Positions 32,755-40,351 of a stretch of DNA of 64,000 nt are shown here, in pieces. Each line of letters begins with the position of its first letter. Position 1 is the stretch's first letter. A model generated the notes under the pieces. The model was not told where the DNA came from. It did not search any database and saw nothing but the letters and a program-made list of their open reading frames with translations. A program made the position numbers and the translations under genes. The stretch comes from Bacteroidales bacterium (GTDB lineage: Bacteria > Bacteroidota > Bacteroidia > Bacteroidales > JAFGXI01): the NCBI GenBank assembly GCA_016936665.1, contig JAFGXI010000008.1:62001-126000 (forward strand), in the 5' to 3' direction.

Positions 32755-33501
32755 TTGAACGCTATAGCTCTTGATATTCACAACTTAAAAAAAACCTATG
32801 CAGGGGCAAGCACACCAGCTGTCAATCAATTAAGCTTAAATGTAAAAGCAGGTGCTATCCATGGTTTATTAGGTCCTAATGGTGCAGGAAAAACCAGCAC
32901 AATAAGTATTGTAGCAGGCATTGCAAAATTTGAAGGAGGAAGTGTTCAAATCTTCGATTACCCGTTAAAAACAGATATTCAATCTATAAGAAAATTAATT
33001 GGATACGTCCCTCAAGATATTGCAATTTACCCTCAACTAACAGCTGTAGAAAACTTAATTTTTTTTGGAAGACTTCATGATCTTCCTATTAAAATTTTAA
33101 AAAATAACATTGACGATTTACTGCAAGCCTTGGGCTTATTCGAAAAAAGACACGAAAAAACCAAGCATTTTTCTGGCGGAATGAAACGAAGAATCAATTT
33201 AATAGCAGGCTTACTTCATCAACCTAAATTACTTATTTTAGATGAACCTACCGTGGGAATCGATGTACAATCGAAACAAGCCATCCTTTCTTTTTTACAG
33301 GAAATTAATCGACAAGGAACCACCATACTATACACATCTCACATGATGGACGAGGCAGAAAAGTTGTGTCACTTTGTGTCTATTATCGATCAAGGGAAAG
33401 TAATTGAGGAAGGCACTCCTGACCAACTAAAACAAAAATTTAATCAAGCTAACTTGGAAGACGTATTTATTCATTTAACAGGTAAAACATTAAGAGACTA
33501 A
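32755..33501 (+). CDS. ABC transporter ATP-binding subunit
   Basis: This 248-residue ABC ATPase has Walker A GPNGAGKTST (about residues 39-48), the Q-loop region VPQDIAIYPQL, the signature FSGGMKRR, Walker B LLILDEPTVGID and the switch His in YTSHMMDEAE. The CCCH-type order and a C-terminal helix match drug- or lipid-exporting ABC-2 systems. The start codon is TTG, one base after the BtrH-like stop. Its permease is two genes downstream, with an outer-membrane-like gene between. The pair likely exports the product of the operon or its precursor across the inner membrane. Confidence 0.93.
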   Translation: MNAIALDIHNLKKTYAGASTPAVNQLSLNVKAGAIHGLLGPNGAGKTSTISIVAGIAKFEGGSVQIFDYPLKTDIQSIRKLIGYVPQDIAIYPQLTAVENLIFFGRLHDLPIKILKNNIDDLLQALGLFEKRHEKTKHFSGGMKRRINLIAGLLHQPKLLILDEPTVGIDVQSKQAILSFLQEINRQGTTILYTSHMMDEAEKLCHFVSIIDQGKVIEEGTPDQLKQKFNQANLEDVFIHLTGKTLRD

Positions 33502-33503
33502 CC

Positions 33504-34079
33504 ATGAAAAAAAGATTTTTATTATTATCTGCATTGGCTATACTTTTAACAAATGTTATAGCTCAGAATCCAAACAGCAACGATGGCGATAATTTCATAG
33601 AAGACCCTCAAGAAATGAGCATCGGATTAAGAGGCGGTTTAGGTTTTGGAATTACAAACGGAGGTATAGGTGGCGTGCAATTAAGCGGATTATTTAATCA
33701 AAACATAGAAGCTTTTGTTGCGGTTGGGTACGGATATATTAAAGGCGCATACACCCTTGGTATGTCATTATATCTTGGCACAAAAAGTTACACTGTAAAA
33801 CCTAAAGTAGTTGTTATGTATGGGACGAACCGATATTTAATTGGTCAAGATAAATACGCCAATCAGTTCGATGGATTTTCCGGAGGATTTAATCTTGAAA
33901 TCAGATTAAAAAAAGAGTACAAAAGCTATCTTTCCATAGGAGCATATTATTGCCATGCTTCGGAAGAATATCGTTCTAAACTCGACGAACTTAGCAAAAT
34001 TCCGGGAATATCGATTCAAAAAAGCAGGTTTCCTTTCACTTTTAGTATATCGTATCACTTTCATCTATTAAACTTTTGA
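33504..34079 (+). CDS. Exported beta-rich protein, outer-membrane-like
   Basis: This 191-residue protein has a signal peptide (residues 1-20, IAQ end) and then alternating strands such as MSIGLRGGLGFGITNGGIGG and VAVGYGYIKGAYTLGMSLYLG, ending in a phenylalanine (HFHLLNF), as outer-membrane beta barrels do. It is small for a porin but fits an 8-strand barrel. It lies between the two ABC transporter genes, with its stop overlapping the permease start by 4 bp. A role in moving the product through or anchoring it in the outer membrane is plausible; no family is certain. Confidence 0.7.
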   Translation: MKKRFLLLSALAILLTNVIAQNPNSNDGDNFIEDPQEMSIGLRGGLGFGITNGGIGGVQLSGLFNQNIEAFVAVGYGYIKGAYTLGMSLYLGTKSYTVKPKVVVMYGTNRYLIGQDKYANQFDGFSGGFNLEIRLKKEYKSYLSIGAYYCHASEEYRSKLDELSKIPGISIQKSRFPFTFSISYHFHLLNF

Positions 34080-35338
34080 TACTCTTCAATCTGATATATA
34101 AAGAAGCGTTATTGCTGTTTCGCGATAAAATGGGTTTAGCCTTTTTAGTCGTAATGCCTATAGCACTTGTGTTATTAATGACACTTTTACAAGATTCCAC
34201 TTTTAAGGCACTCGAAAACGAAAAAATTGACGTCATATTAGTTAACTTCGATCAAGATATTTTAGGCGAAGCCATGATTACCGCTTTAGACTCTGCCGAA
34301 ATTTTCAACGTCAGCGTTTGTCAAACAAAAGACAGTACAGCCGTAAACAGAGCAAAAAAATTAGTAAACGAAGGAAGCTTTAAAATGGGAATTGTTATAC
34401 CCACGGGAGCAACCAAACAAATTCGAAAAGTTATTTCCGGAGAAATAAAAAAACAAACCCCAATGGCTCAAAGCAATAGCATTTCTAAAGAATACAAGGC
34501 CAACATACAATTGTTTTTCGACCCGATAATAAAAGCCTCGTTTAAACAAGCTGTGAGCGGTGCAATTCGTGAAATAATGGCCCAAATTCAAACCCAAATG
34601 GTATTTAAATCATACACGAAAGCACTAGAAAGAATTACCGGTAAACCCAACGATAGCGATTTCCCATTAAAAACCTTAGAAATACATGAAGAAGTGAGCG
34701 GTAGTGTATTACAATCCGACCTACCAAATTCTTCGCAACATAACGTTCCGGCGTGGACTGTTTTTGCCATCTTTTTTATGGTAATCCCATTAACCGGACA
34801 GATAATAAGCGAACGAAACGAAGGTACACTTGAGCGATTAAGAACTTTCCCAACCCCTATTTTTATACATTTTTCAGCTAAAATTTTGGTTTATACTTTT
34901 GTGGCTATCCTGCAAGTTTTCTTATTATTTGCCATGGGTTGCTGGCTAATGCCTTATATGGACTTACCAAAAATCGAAATGATCTATTTTGGAAGAATTC
35001 TTTGGTTTACTGTTTTTGTTGGCTTAGCGGCTTCGAGTTACGCCATTACCGTTGGAATCCTGTCGAAAAGTGCCCACCAAGCCGCAATTTTCGGAAGTAT
35101 TTCGGTGGTAATATTGGCCGCCATTGGAGGCATTTGGGTTCCGGTATACATTATGAACGACACCATGCAAAACATAAGCCTGATATCGCCATTAAACTGG
35201 GCACTTTCAGGATATTACAAAGTTCTTTTACACCAAAGCCCTTGGTTCGATTTATGGCCCGAGATCTTGCTTTTATCATTATTCTCGGGAATTAATCTAG
35301 TGCTGGCAGTGCACTTTTTTAGACGTCAAAAAAGATAA
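34076..35338 (+). CDS. ABC-2 type transporter permease
   Basis: This 420-residue protein has the ABC-2 permease layout. One membrane helix lies at residues about 18-38, a soluble periplasmic domain of about 180 residues follows, and five to six helices fill residues 225-415, with the typical NVPAWTVFAIFFMVIPLTGQIISERNEGTLERLRT segment (seen in part) before the first of them. It pairs with the ATPase at 32755. The start overlaps the outer-membrane-like gene by 4 bp. Export of lipid-like or polyketide product is the likely role in this operon. Confidence 0.88.
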   Translation: MILFNLIYKEALLLFRDKMGLAFLVVMPIALVLLMTLLQDSTFKALENEKIDVILVNFDQDILGEAMITALDSAEIFNVSVCQTKDSTAVNRAKKLVNEGSFKMGIVIPTGATKQIRKVISGEIKKQTPMAQSNSISKEYKANIQLFFDPIIKASFKQAVSGAIREIMAQIQTQMVFKSYTKALERITGKPNDSDFPLKTLEIHEEVSGSVLQSDLPNSSQHNVPAWTVFAIFFMVIPLTGQIISERNEGTLERLRTFPTPIFIHFSAKILVYTFVAILQVFLLFAMGCWLMPYMDLPKIEMIYFGRILWFTVFVGLAASSYAITVGILSKSAHQAAIFGSISVVILAAIGGIWVPVYIMNDTMQNISLISPLNWALSGYYKVLLHQSPWFDLWPEILLLSLFSGINLVLAVHFFRRQKR

Positions 35339-35473
35339 ATTATCAAATTGAAACTGACCATGTCTGAATTTTTAAAGACACATACGAGCTTGATCAAATG
35401 GTGCGATATATTTCAGGCATTGTCATAATTTTTAAACACTTGAAATAATAGAATTATTATAAAATATTGAATC

Positions 35474-35932
35474 GTGAAAAAAAGAAGAAAAAAAGACCAT
35501 CAGTTTCCACAGCTTATACACCGCGTGAATATAAGAGTTCGGTTTAGCGAAGTAGACGCCATGCGAATTGCCTGGCATGGAAACTATGCAAAATATTTTG
35601 AAGATGGCAGAGAAGCTTTTGGCGAAGCGTTTGGAATTGGATACTACGACTATTATCGCGAGAATATTGCGACACCAATTGTTAACTTAAATATCGATTA
35701 TAAAAAACATTTGAATTTTGGAGATGAAATTATTGTCGAAACAGAATACATTTATTCTCCGGCAGCAAAAGTAATTTTCGACTATCGAATTTATAGTGCA
35801 AAAACCAATGAGCTGATGGCTGAAGGCAGCACAACACAAGTTTTTATTCAACCCGAAAGTGGTGAGCTTTTACTATTCGAACCGGAATTTTATACCCGTT
35901 GGAAAATAGAACATGGTTTTATTAAAAAATAA
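35474..35932 (+). CDS. 4HBT (YbgC/FcbC-like) acyl thioesterase
   Basis: This 152-residue hotdog thioesterase matches the YbgC/4-hydroxybenzoyl-CoA thioesterase family. The catalytic Asp lies in RFSEVDAMRIAWHGNYAKYFEDGRE, where D is in the family position, and the NIDYKKHLNFGDEI strand follows. It may release the chain from the ACP, or edit wrong intermediates. The start is GTG at 35474. A 135 bp gap separates it from the ABC permease, the largest gap in the cluster; I see no clear terminator or promoter there. The first 15 residues are very basic, as sometimes seen in proteins that touch membranes. Confidence 0.82.
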   Translation: MKKRRKKDHQFPQLIHRVNIRVRFSEVDAMRIAWHGNYAKYFEDGREAFGEAFGIGYYDYYRENIATPIVNLNIDYKKHLNFGDEIIVETEYIYSPAAKVIFDYRIYSAKTNELMAEGSTTQVFIQPESGELLLFEPEFYTRWKIEHGFIKK

Positions 35933-35965
35933 GTAATTTTGAACAAAGTCAAGTTCAACTCAACT

Positions 35966-37099
35966 ATGAACGTTTATTACGTCTGTCAACATATTGTAAC
36001 TTCTTTAGGACTCGATACAGAAAGTAATGTTGAAAAGATATTAGCAAACCAATCGGGTATACAAATAAATAATAACCCTGAGTGGACAACAGAGCCTACA
36101 CCGTTATCTGTATTAGATAGAGAACCAATTTACAATACGATTCAAAAAGAATACACTTTTTTTGAAAAACTGGCAGTTTACTCCATCGAAAAAGCCTTAT
36201 CGAAACAAAATTTATTTCCTATTTCAAGTGCAGAAACGCTCATCATCCTTTCAACTACAAAAGGTAATATTGAATTGTTAGATACAGCTAAGGCCGAAAA
36301 ATTTGAAGAAGGGAGAATCAATCTGGCTAGTTCGGGCGAAATTATTAGGCAACATTTCAAGAACCCAAACCCAGTTTTAGTGATATCCAATGCATGTATT
36401 TCGGGAGTTTTAGCACTCATTGCCGGAATGCGAAAAATTAAGCAAGGCCATTATAAGCACATTGTTGCTGTTGGCATCGACGTTATGAGTCATTTTGTTG
36501 TATCGGGTTTTCAATCGTTCAAATCTTTGAGCCCCACTATATGTAAACCATTCGATGCAAAACGAGATGGACTAAGCTTAGGCGAAGGTGTGGGAACAAT
36601 TTTATTAACATCCGATTGCAATTTAGCCGATTCTTCTAAAATTATTCTTGTAAACGGAGCAACGGCAAATGATGCTAACCATATTAGTGGCCCTTCCAGA
36701 ACAGCAGAAGGACAATTTTACGCCATGCAACGCACCCTGTTCGATTGGCACCAAGCTATCGATTTTATTTCTGCTCATGGAACAGCAACACCATACAACG
36801 ACGATATGGAATCTATTGCCATTCATCGCCATAACTTAAACCATGTAAAAACAAATAGTTTTAAAGGTTTTTTTGGGCACACGTTGGGCGCAGCAGGCAT
36901 TATAGAAACGGCACTAAGCATATACGGACTTCAGAATAAAATAATGTTTGGCACTTACGGACTTGAAAACGAAGGTACAGTTGAAAAAATTACGGTATTA
37001 AAACAATCGATAGATAAAGAATACCAAACAGTGCTCAAACTAGCATCTGGTTTTGGTGGTAGCAATGCGGCTTTATTAATTCATCAACTTAACTCTTAA
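35966..37099 (+). CDS. Beta-ketoacyl-ACP synthase, KAS I/II type
   Basis: This 377-residue ketosynthase has a complete active site: C144 (SNACISG), H271 (SAHGTAT) and H305 (FFGHTLGAAG). The oxyanion-side motif FGGSNAALLI closes the protein. It elongates ACP-bound acyl chains. I chose the ATG at 35966 (Met-Asn-Val-Tyr-Tyr) over an in-frame TTG at 35939, because ketosynthases begin with a strand of this kind. The protein is somewhat short for FabF (about 410 residues), mainly through a shorter N-terminal region. It precedes the ketosynthase-like fragment by 3 bp. Confidence 0.85.
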   Translation: MNVYYVCQHIVTSLGLDTESNVEKILANQSGIQINNNPEWTTEPTPLSVLDREPIYNTIQKEYTFFEKLAVYSIEKALSKQNLFPISSAETLIILSTTKGNIELLDTAKAEKFEEGRINLASSGEIIRQHFKNPNPVLVISNACISGVLALIAGMRKIKQGHYKHIVAVGIDVMSHFVVSGFQSFKSLSPTICKPFDAKRDGLSLGEGVGTILLTSDCNLADSSKIILVNGATANDANHISGPSRTAEGQFYAMQRTLFDWHQAIDFISAHGTATPYNDDMESIAIHRHNLNHVKTNSFKGFFGHTLGAAGIIETALSIYGLQNKIMFGTYGLENEGTVEKITVLKQSIDKEYQTVLKLASGFGGSNAALLIHQLNS

Positions 37100-37102
37100 G
37101 CC

Positions 37103-37744
37103 ATGTATATTTCTGCATACAGCATCGTTACAGATAAGCAATTAATTACAAACGGAAGCCTAGAATTTACCAGTTCTTCCGACGATGCCAAATCTATTTT
37201 CAAAGACATTTATAAGCATTTAGAACTTAAATACCCTAAGTTTCATAAAATGGACATGCTTTGTAAATTAGGGTTTATTACTGCTGAAGCTTTGTTAAAA
37301 AACAGCACACTAAATCAGAATTACGAAGCTCACGAGCTTGCTATTGTTTTAGCTAACAAGCACAGTACAATTCATATCGATACCGAATATTATCAATCTA
37401 TAAAAGATAAAGAGAACTACTTTCCAAGTCCGGCTCTTTTTGTGTACACATTGCCTAATATCGTCATTGGAGAAGTAGCAATCAAACAAGGTTTTAAAGG
37501 CGAAATTGGCTTTCTAGTTCAAGAACAATTCGATGCAAAAGCAATCTACGAATATGTTGCCGATGTATTTACCGATCCACAAACAAAAGCATGCATCACA
37601 GGTTGGGTAGATATCGATGCTGAAGAAAATTATAAATCGGTGTTGTTTTTAGTAGAAAAAGTAAATAATTCGAAGGATAATATTACTTTTGAAATTCAAA
37701 AATTAATAGACATTTTTAATACGATACAACTATGGAAGAATTAA
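37103..37744 (+). CDS. Ketosynthase-like half-domain protein, 213 aa
   Basis: This protein resembles the N-terminal half of a ketosynthase (Ketoacyl-synt_2 type) without the catalytic half. Visible parts are the MYISAYSIVTDKQLI start, an ANKHSTIHIDTEYYQS strand-helix and the NYFPSPALFVYTLPNIVIGE stretch, which aligns with the acyl-pocket region; a Cys nucleophile is absent. The last 12 residues overlap the ACP start. It may stabilise or shape the cavity of an active ketosynthase. Similar short 'beta-ketoacyl synthase' proteins occur in aryl polyene-type clusters of Bacteroidota, as far as I recall. Confidence 0.65.
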   Translation: MYISAYSIVTDKQLITNGSLEFTSSSDDAKSIFKDIYKHLELKYPKFHKMDMLCKLGFITAEALLKNSTLNQNYEAHELAIVLANKHSTIHIDTEYYQSIKDKENYFPSPALFVYTLPNIVIGEVAIKQGFKGEIGFLVQEQFDAKAIYEYVADVFTDPQTKACITGWVDIDAEENYKSVLFLVEKVNNSKDNITFEIQKLIDIFNTIQLWKN

Positions 37745-37983
37745 TGCAAAACCTTAAAATACAAATCATTGAGCAACTAAACCTCGAAGATATTGAGCCA
37801 AATGAAATTGATGTTGATGAAGCGCTTTTTGGTGACGGCTTAGGTCTCGATTCTATCGATGCTCTTGAATTAATCGTCTTATTAGAGAAAGAATATGGTA
37901 TTAAAATAGAAGATCCTAAAAAAGGAAAAGACATTTTTTATTCTATTAAAAGCATGGCTGAGTATATCACGGCTAACCGTTAA
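37732..37983 (+). CDS. Acyl carrier protein
   Basis: This 83-residue acidic protein is an acyl carrier protein. The phosphopantetheine site is S41 in GLGLDSIDALELIV, a canonical motif. The four-helix length and the EKEYGI helix three are standard. It starts inside the end of the upstream gene and sits before the ketosynthase pair, so it is surely the carrier of this pathway rather than the housekeeping ACP. Confidence 0.93.
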   Translation: MEELMQNLKIQIIEQLNLEDIEPNEIDVDEALFGDGLGLDSIDALELIVLLEKEYGIKIEDPKKGKDIFYSIKSMAEYITANR

Positions 37984-38015
37984 TTAGCCTCTCCTAACCC
38001 AACAATACAGCATTG

Positions 38016-39203
38016 ATGAGCAAAATATTTATTACAGGAATGGGAAGCATCTCTTCTATTGGAGATACCGTGAATGAAGCTTTTCAGAATTTAAAGAATA
38101 TGCAACATGGCGTTGCTCCCATTCAGTATCTTAACACTGCTCACAAAGACGAATTCGTACTAGCGGAAGTTCTTCATTCGAACGAAGATCTGGCCGAAAT
38201 GTTAAATATCAATTTAACAGACCGAACTTATACACGCACTGCTTTATTAGCAATAATTGCTGCTAAGGAGGCTTTTGAGGATGCGCAAATCGACCTAAAA
38301 GATGGTTTTCGCACGGGAATTATCTCTGCAAATACCGGCGGTGGAATGGACACTACCGAACGATATTATAAAACAGAGAAACACGAACAAATCGTCGACT
38401 TTGCCATCACACATTCTTGTGGTGACAGCACCGAAAAAATAGCACAATATTTAGGAATTAATGGCTATTTATCGACTATTAGTACCGCTTGTTCCTCATC
38501 GGCAAACGCCATTATGAAAGGTGCCAGACTGATAAAAAATGGAAGGCTCGACCGCGTTATTGTTGGCGGTGTAGATTCAATGTCGAAATTTACCCTTAAC
38601 GGCTTTAACACTTTGATGATTCTCGACCATCAACATTGCCAACCTTGGGACGAAAACCGTAGAGGCTTGAACTTGGGAGAAGGAGCTGCCTATTTAGTTT
38701 TAGAGTCTGAAAGCATAGCAAAAAATAAAAAAATATATGGAGAGCTAAAAGGCTATGCCAACGCCAACGATGCGTATCATCAAACCGCCTCTTCGCCGGA
38801 AGGTTTTGGTGCAACTTTAGCCATGAAACAAGCATTACAATCGGCCAACTTAAAACCCGAAGATATTTCGTACATCAACGTGCATGGTACAGGTACATCC
38901 AACAACGATCAGTCGGAAGGGGCTGCAATGAGAAATGTTTTTAAAAATGTGCCTCCTTTTTCGAGCACTAAAGCTTATACTGGTCATACTTTAGGAGCGG
39001 CAGGAGCTATAGAAGCTGTAATTTCTTTGCTAAGCATAAATCATAATATCATTTTCCCTGCATTAAATATCGAACATCCAATAGATGAATTCGATTTTAA
39101 ACCAATTCAAACTGTTGTTAAAAATATTGAAATAAACAACGTATTAAGTAATTCCTTCGGATTTGGTGGCAACAATACCACTTTGATTTTTTCAAAATAT
39201 TAA
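38016..39203 (+). CDS. Beta-ketoacyl-ACP synthase (KS-alpha type, FabF-like)
   Basis: This 395-residue ketosynthase has all catalytic residues: C159 (STACSSS), H290 (VHGTGT) and H324 (YTGHTLGAAG), plus the C-terminal SFGFGGNNTTLIF motif. It is followed after 11 bp by a ketosynthase-like protein that has lost these residues, which is the KS-alpha/KS-beta arrangement of type II polyketide synthases and of aryl polyene systems. I chose the ATG at 38016, since the TTG codon directly before it is less likely. It elongates the chain carried by the ACP encoded just upstream. Confidence 0.9.
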   Translation: MSKIFITGMGSISSIGDTVNEAFQNLKNMQHGVAPIQYLNTAHKDEFVLAEVLHSNEDLAEMLNINLTDRTYTRTALLAIIAAKEAFEDAQIDLKDGFRTGIISANTGGGMDTTERYYKTEKHEQIVDFAITHSCGDSTEKIAQYLGINGYLSTISTACSSSANAIMKGARLIKNGRLDRVIVGGVDSMSKFTLNGFNTLMILDHQHCQPWDENRRGLNLGEGAAYLVLESESIAKNKKIYGELKGYANANDAYHQTASSPEGFGATLAMKQALQSANLKPEDISYINVHGTGTSNNDQSEGAAMRNVFKNVPPFSSTKAYTGHTLGAAGAIEAVISLLSINHNIIFPALNIEHPIDEFDFKPIQTVVKNIEINNVLSNSFGFGGNNTTLIFSKY

Positions 39204-39214
39204 AAAACGCAACT

Positions 39215-40285
39215 ATGCCAATATACATCAATGGTTTAAGCAGTATTACCCCGCAAAACACATTCGAAAACAATGCGTTTTTAGACCAAATCATTGACCA
39301 TAATCAACTATTTTTAGAGATTCAGAAACCCGAATATAAAAACTTCATCAATCCTAAATTACTACGTCGAATGTCGAAAATTATTCGAATGGGCGTAACA
39401 ACAGGTATGGCCGCCTTGAAAGAAGCCGGTGTTGAAAATCCGGATGCAATAATTACAGGAACAGGTTTAGGTTGTATTGAAGATACCGAAAAATTCTTAA
39501 ATGCGCTTTTAGAAAACAACGAGCAATTGCTCACACCTACCTCATTTATTTTATCGACACACAATACCGTAAGTGCACAAATTGCAGTAATGTTGGGATG
39601 TAATAATTACAACTATACTTATGTACATTCGGCCGTTTCGTTTGAGAATAGTTTAGTAGATGCCATTATGCATTTTCAAGAAGGACAAATGCACAATATA
39701 TTGGTTGGAGGTATCGACGAAATTACTCAAGAAAACTACGACACAAAAGTTTACAGTGGAATCTGGAAAAAAGAAGCGTCTTCCATTTTAAACTTATTCG
39801 ATTACCAAACACAGGGATGCATCCCTGGCGAAAGCGCAACATTTGCCGTTCTTTCAAATATTGAAAACAACAACTCCTACGGGCAGCTAATCGATGTACA
39901 CACCTTTTTCGAAGGCGATCTTTCTATAGTTGAAACAGAATTAGAAACATTTCTTAAAATTCAAAACATTGCATTAAAAGATATCGATGTATTGCTGGCC
40001 GGAATTAATGGCGATGCACATTACGACCAAATGTATTACGATTTACACGAATCTAAACTAAGCCATACGGCTTTAGTTTCGTTTAAAAATGTGTGTGGCG
40101 AAAACGATTCATCTTCCGCATTTGCATTTTGGGTGGCTGCTAAAATTGCTAAACATCAAAATATTCCGGAGTTCATTTCTATAAAGGACTCGAACAAAAC
40201 TTCGTTTAGGTACATTTTAATATACCATTACAATTTTATCCACCGAAACAATCACGCATTTAGCTTGATTCGAGCTTTATTTTAA
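39215..40285 (+). CDS. Chain-length-factor-like ketosynthase (KS-beta), catalytically dead
   Basis: This 356-residue protein keeps the ketosynthase fold (MPIYINGLSSITPQ start, GIDEITQENY middle) but the nucleophile motif STAC is HSAVSFE, so Cys is replaced by Val, and the first active-site His motif VHGTGT reads GINGDA. It is therefore not an active condensing enzyme. Directly after an active KS, it is best read as the chain-length factor partner that sets product length. The C-terminus is shorter than in KS-alpha, lacking the FGFGG motif; the protein stops near residue 356 after a basic stretch. Confidence 0.78.
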   Translation: MPIYINGLSSITPQNTFENNAFLDQIIDHNQLFLEIQKPEYKNFINPKLLRRMSKIIRMGVTTGMAALKEAGVENPDAIITGTGLGCIEDTEKFLNALLENNEQLLTPTSFILSTHNTVSAQIAVMLGCNNYNYTYVHSAVSFENSLVDAIMHFQEGQMHNILVGGIDEITQENYDTKVYSGIWKKEASSILNLFDYQTQGCIPGESATFAVLSNIENNNSYGQLIDVHTFFEGDLSIVETELETFLKIQNIALKDIDVLLAGINGDAHYDQMYYDLHESKLSHTALVSFKNVCGENDSSSAFAFWVAAKIAKHQNIPEFISIKDSNKTSFRYILIYHYNFIHRNNHAFSLIRALF

Positions 40286-40319
40286 GCTGTTCAAATTATA
40301 TTAAACTATTTTTTGAGTA

Positions 40320-40347
40320 TTAAAAAAATACTTATTCGTTACTTTTG
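40320..40347 (+). promoter_or_regulatory. Possible internal promoter before the twin UvrA-like gene
   Basis: TACTTTTG at 40340-40347 matches TAnnTTTG, and TTA lies 17 bp upstream (40320-40322), two of three consensus bases. If used, transcription would start near 40354 and the ATG at 40370 would be the translation start. A small hairpin (AGTATT/AATACT) precedes it. Confidence 0.3.
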
Positions 40348-40351
40348 ATAT

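Noticed and set aside
34939..35295. 118-codon open frame on the plus strand
   Set aside because: It is a frame-shifted shadow of the ABC permease, which has clear family features.
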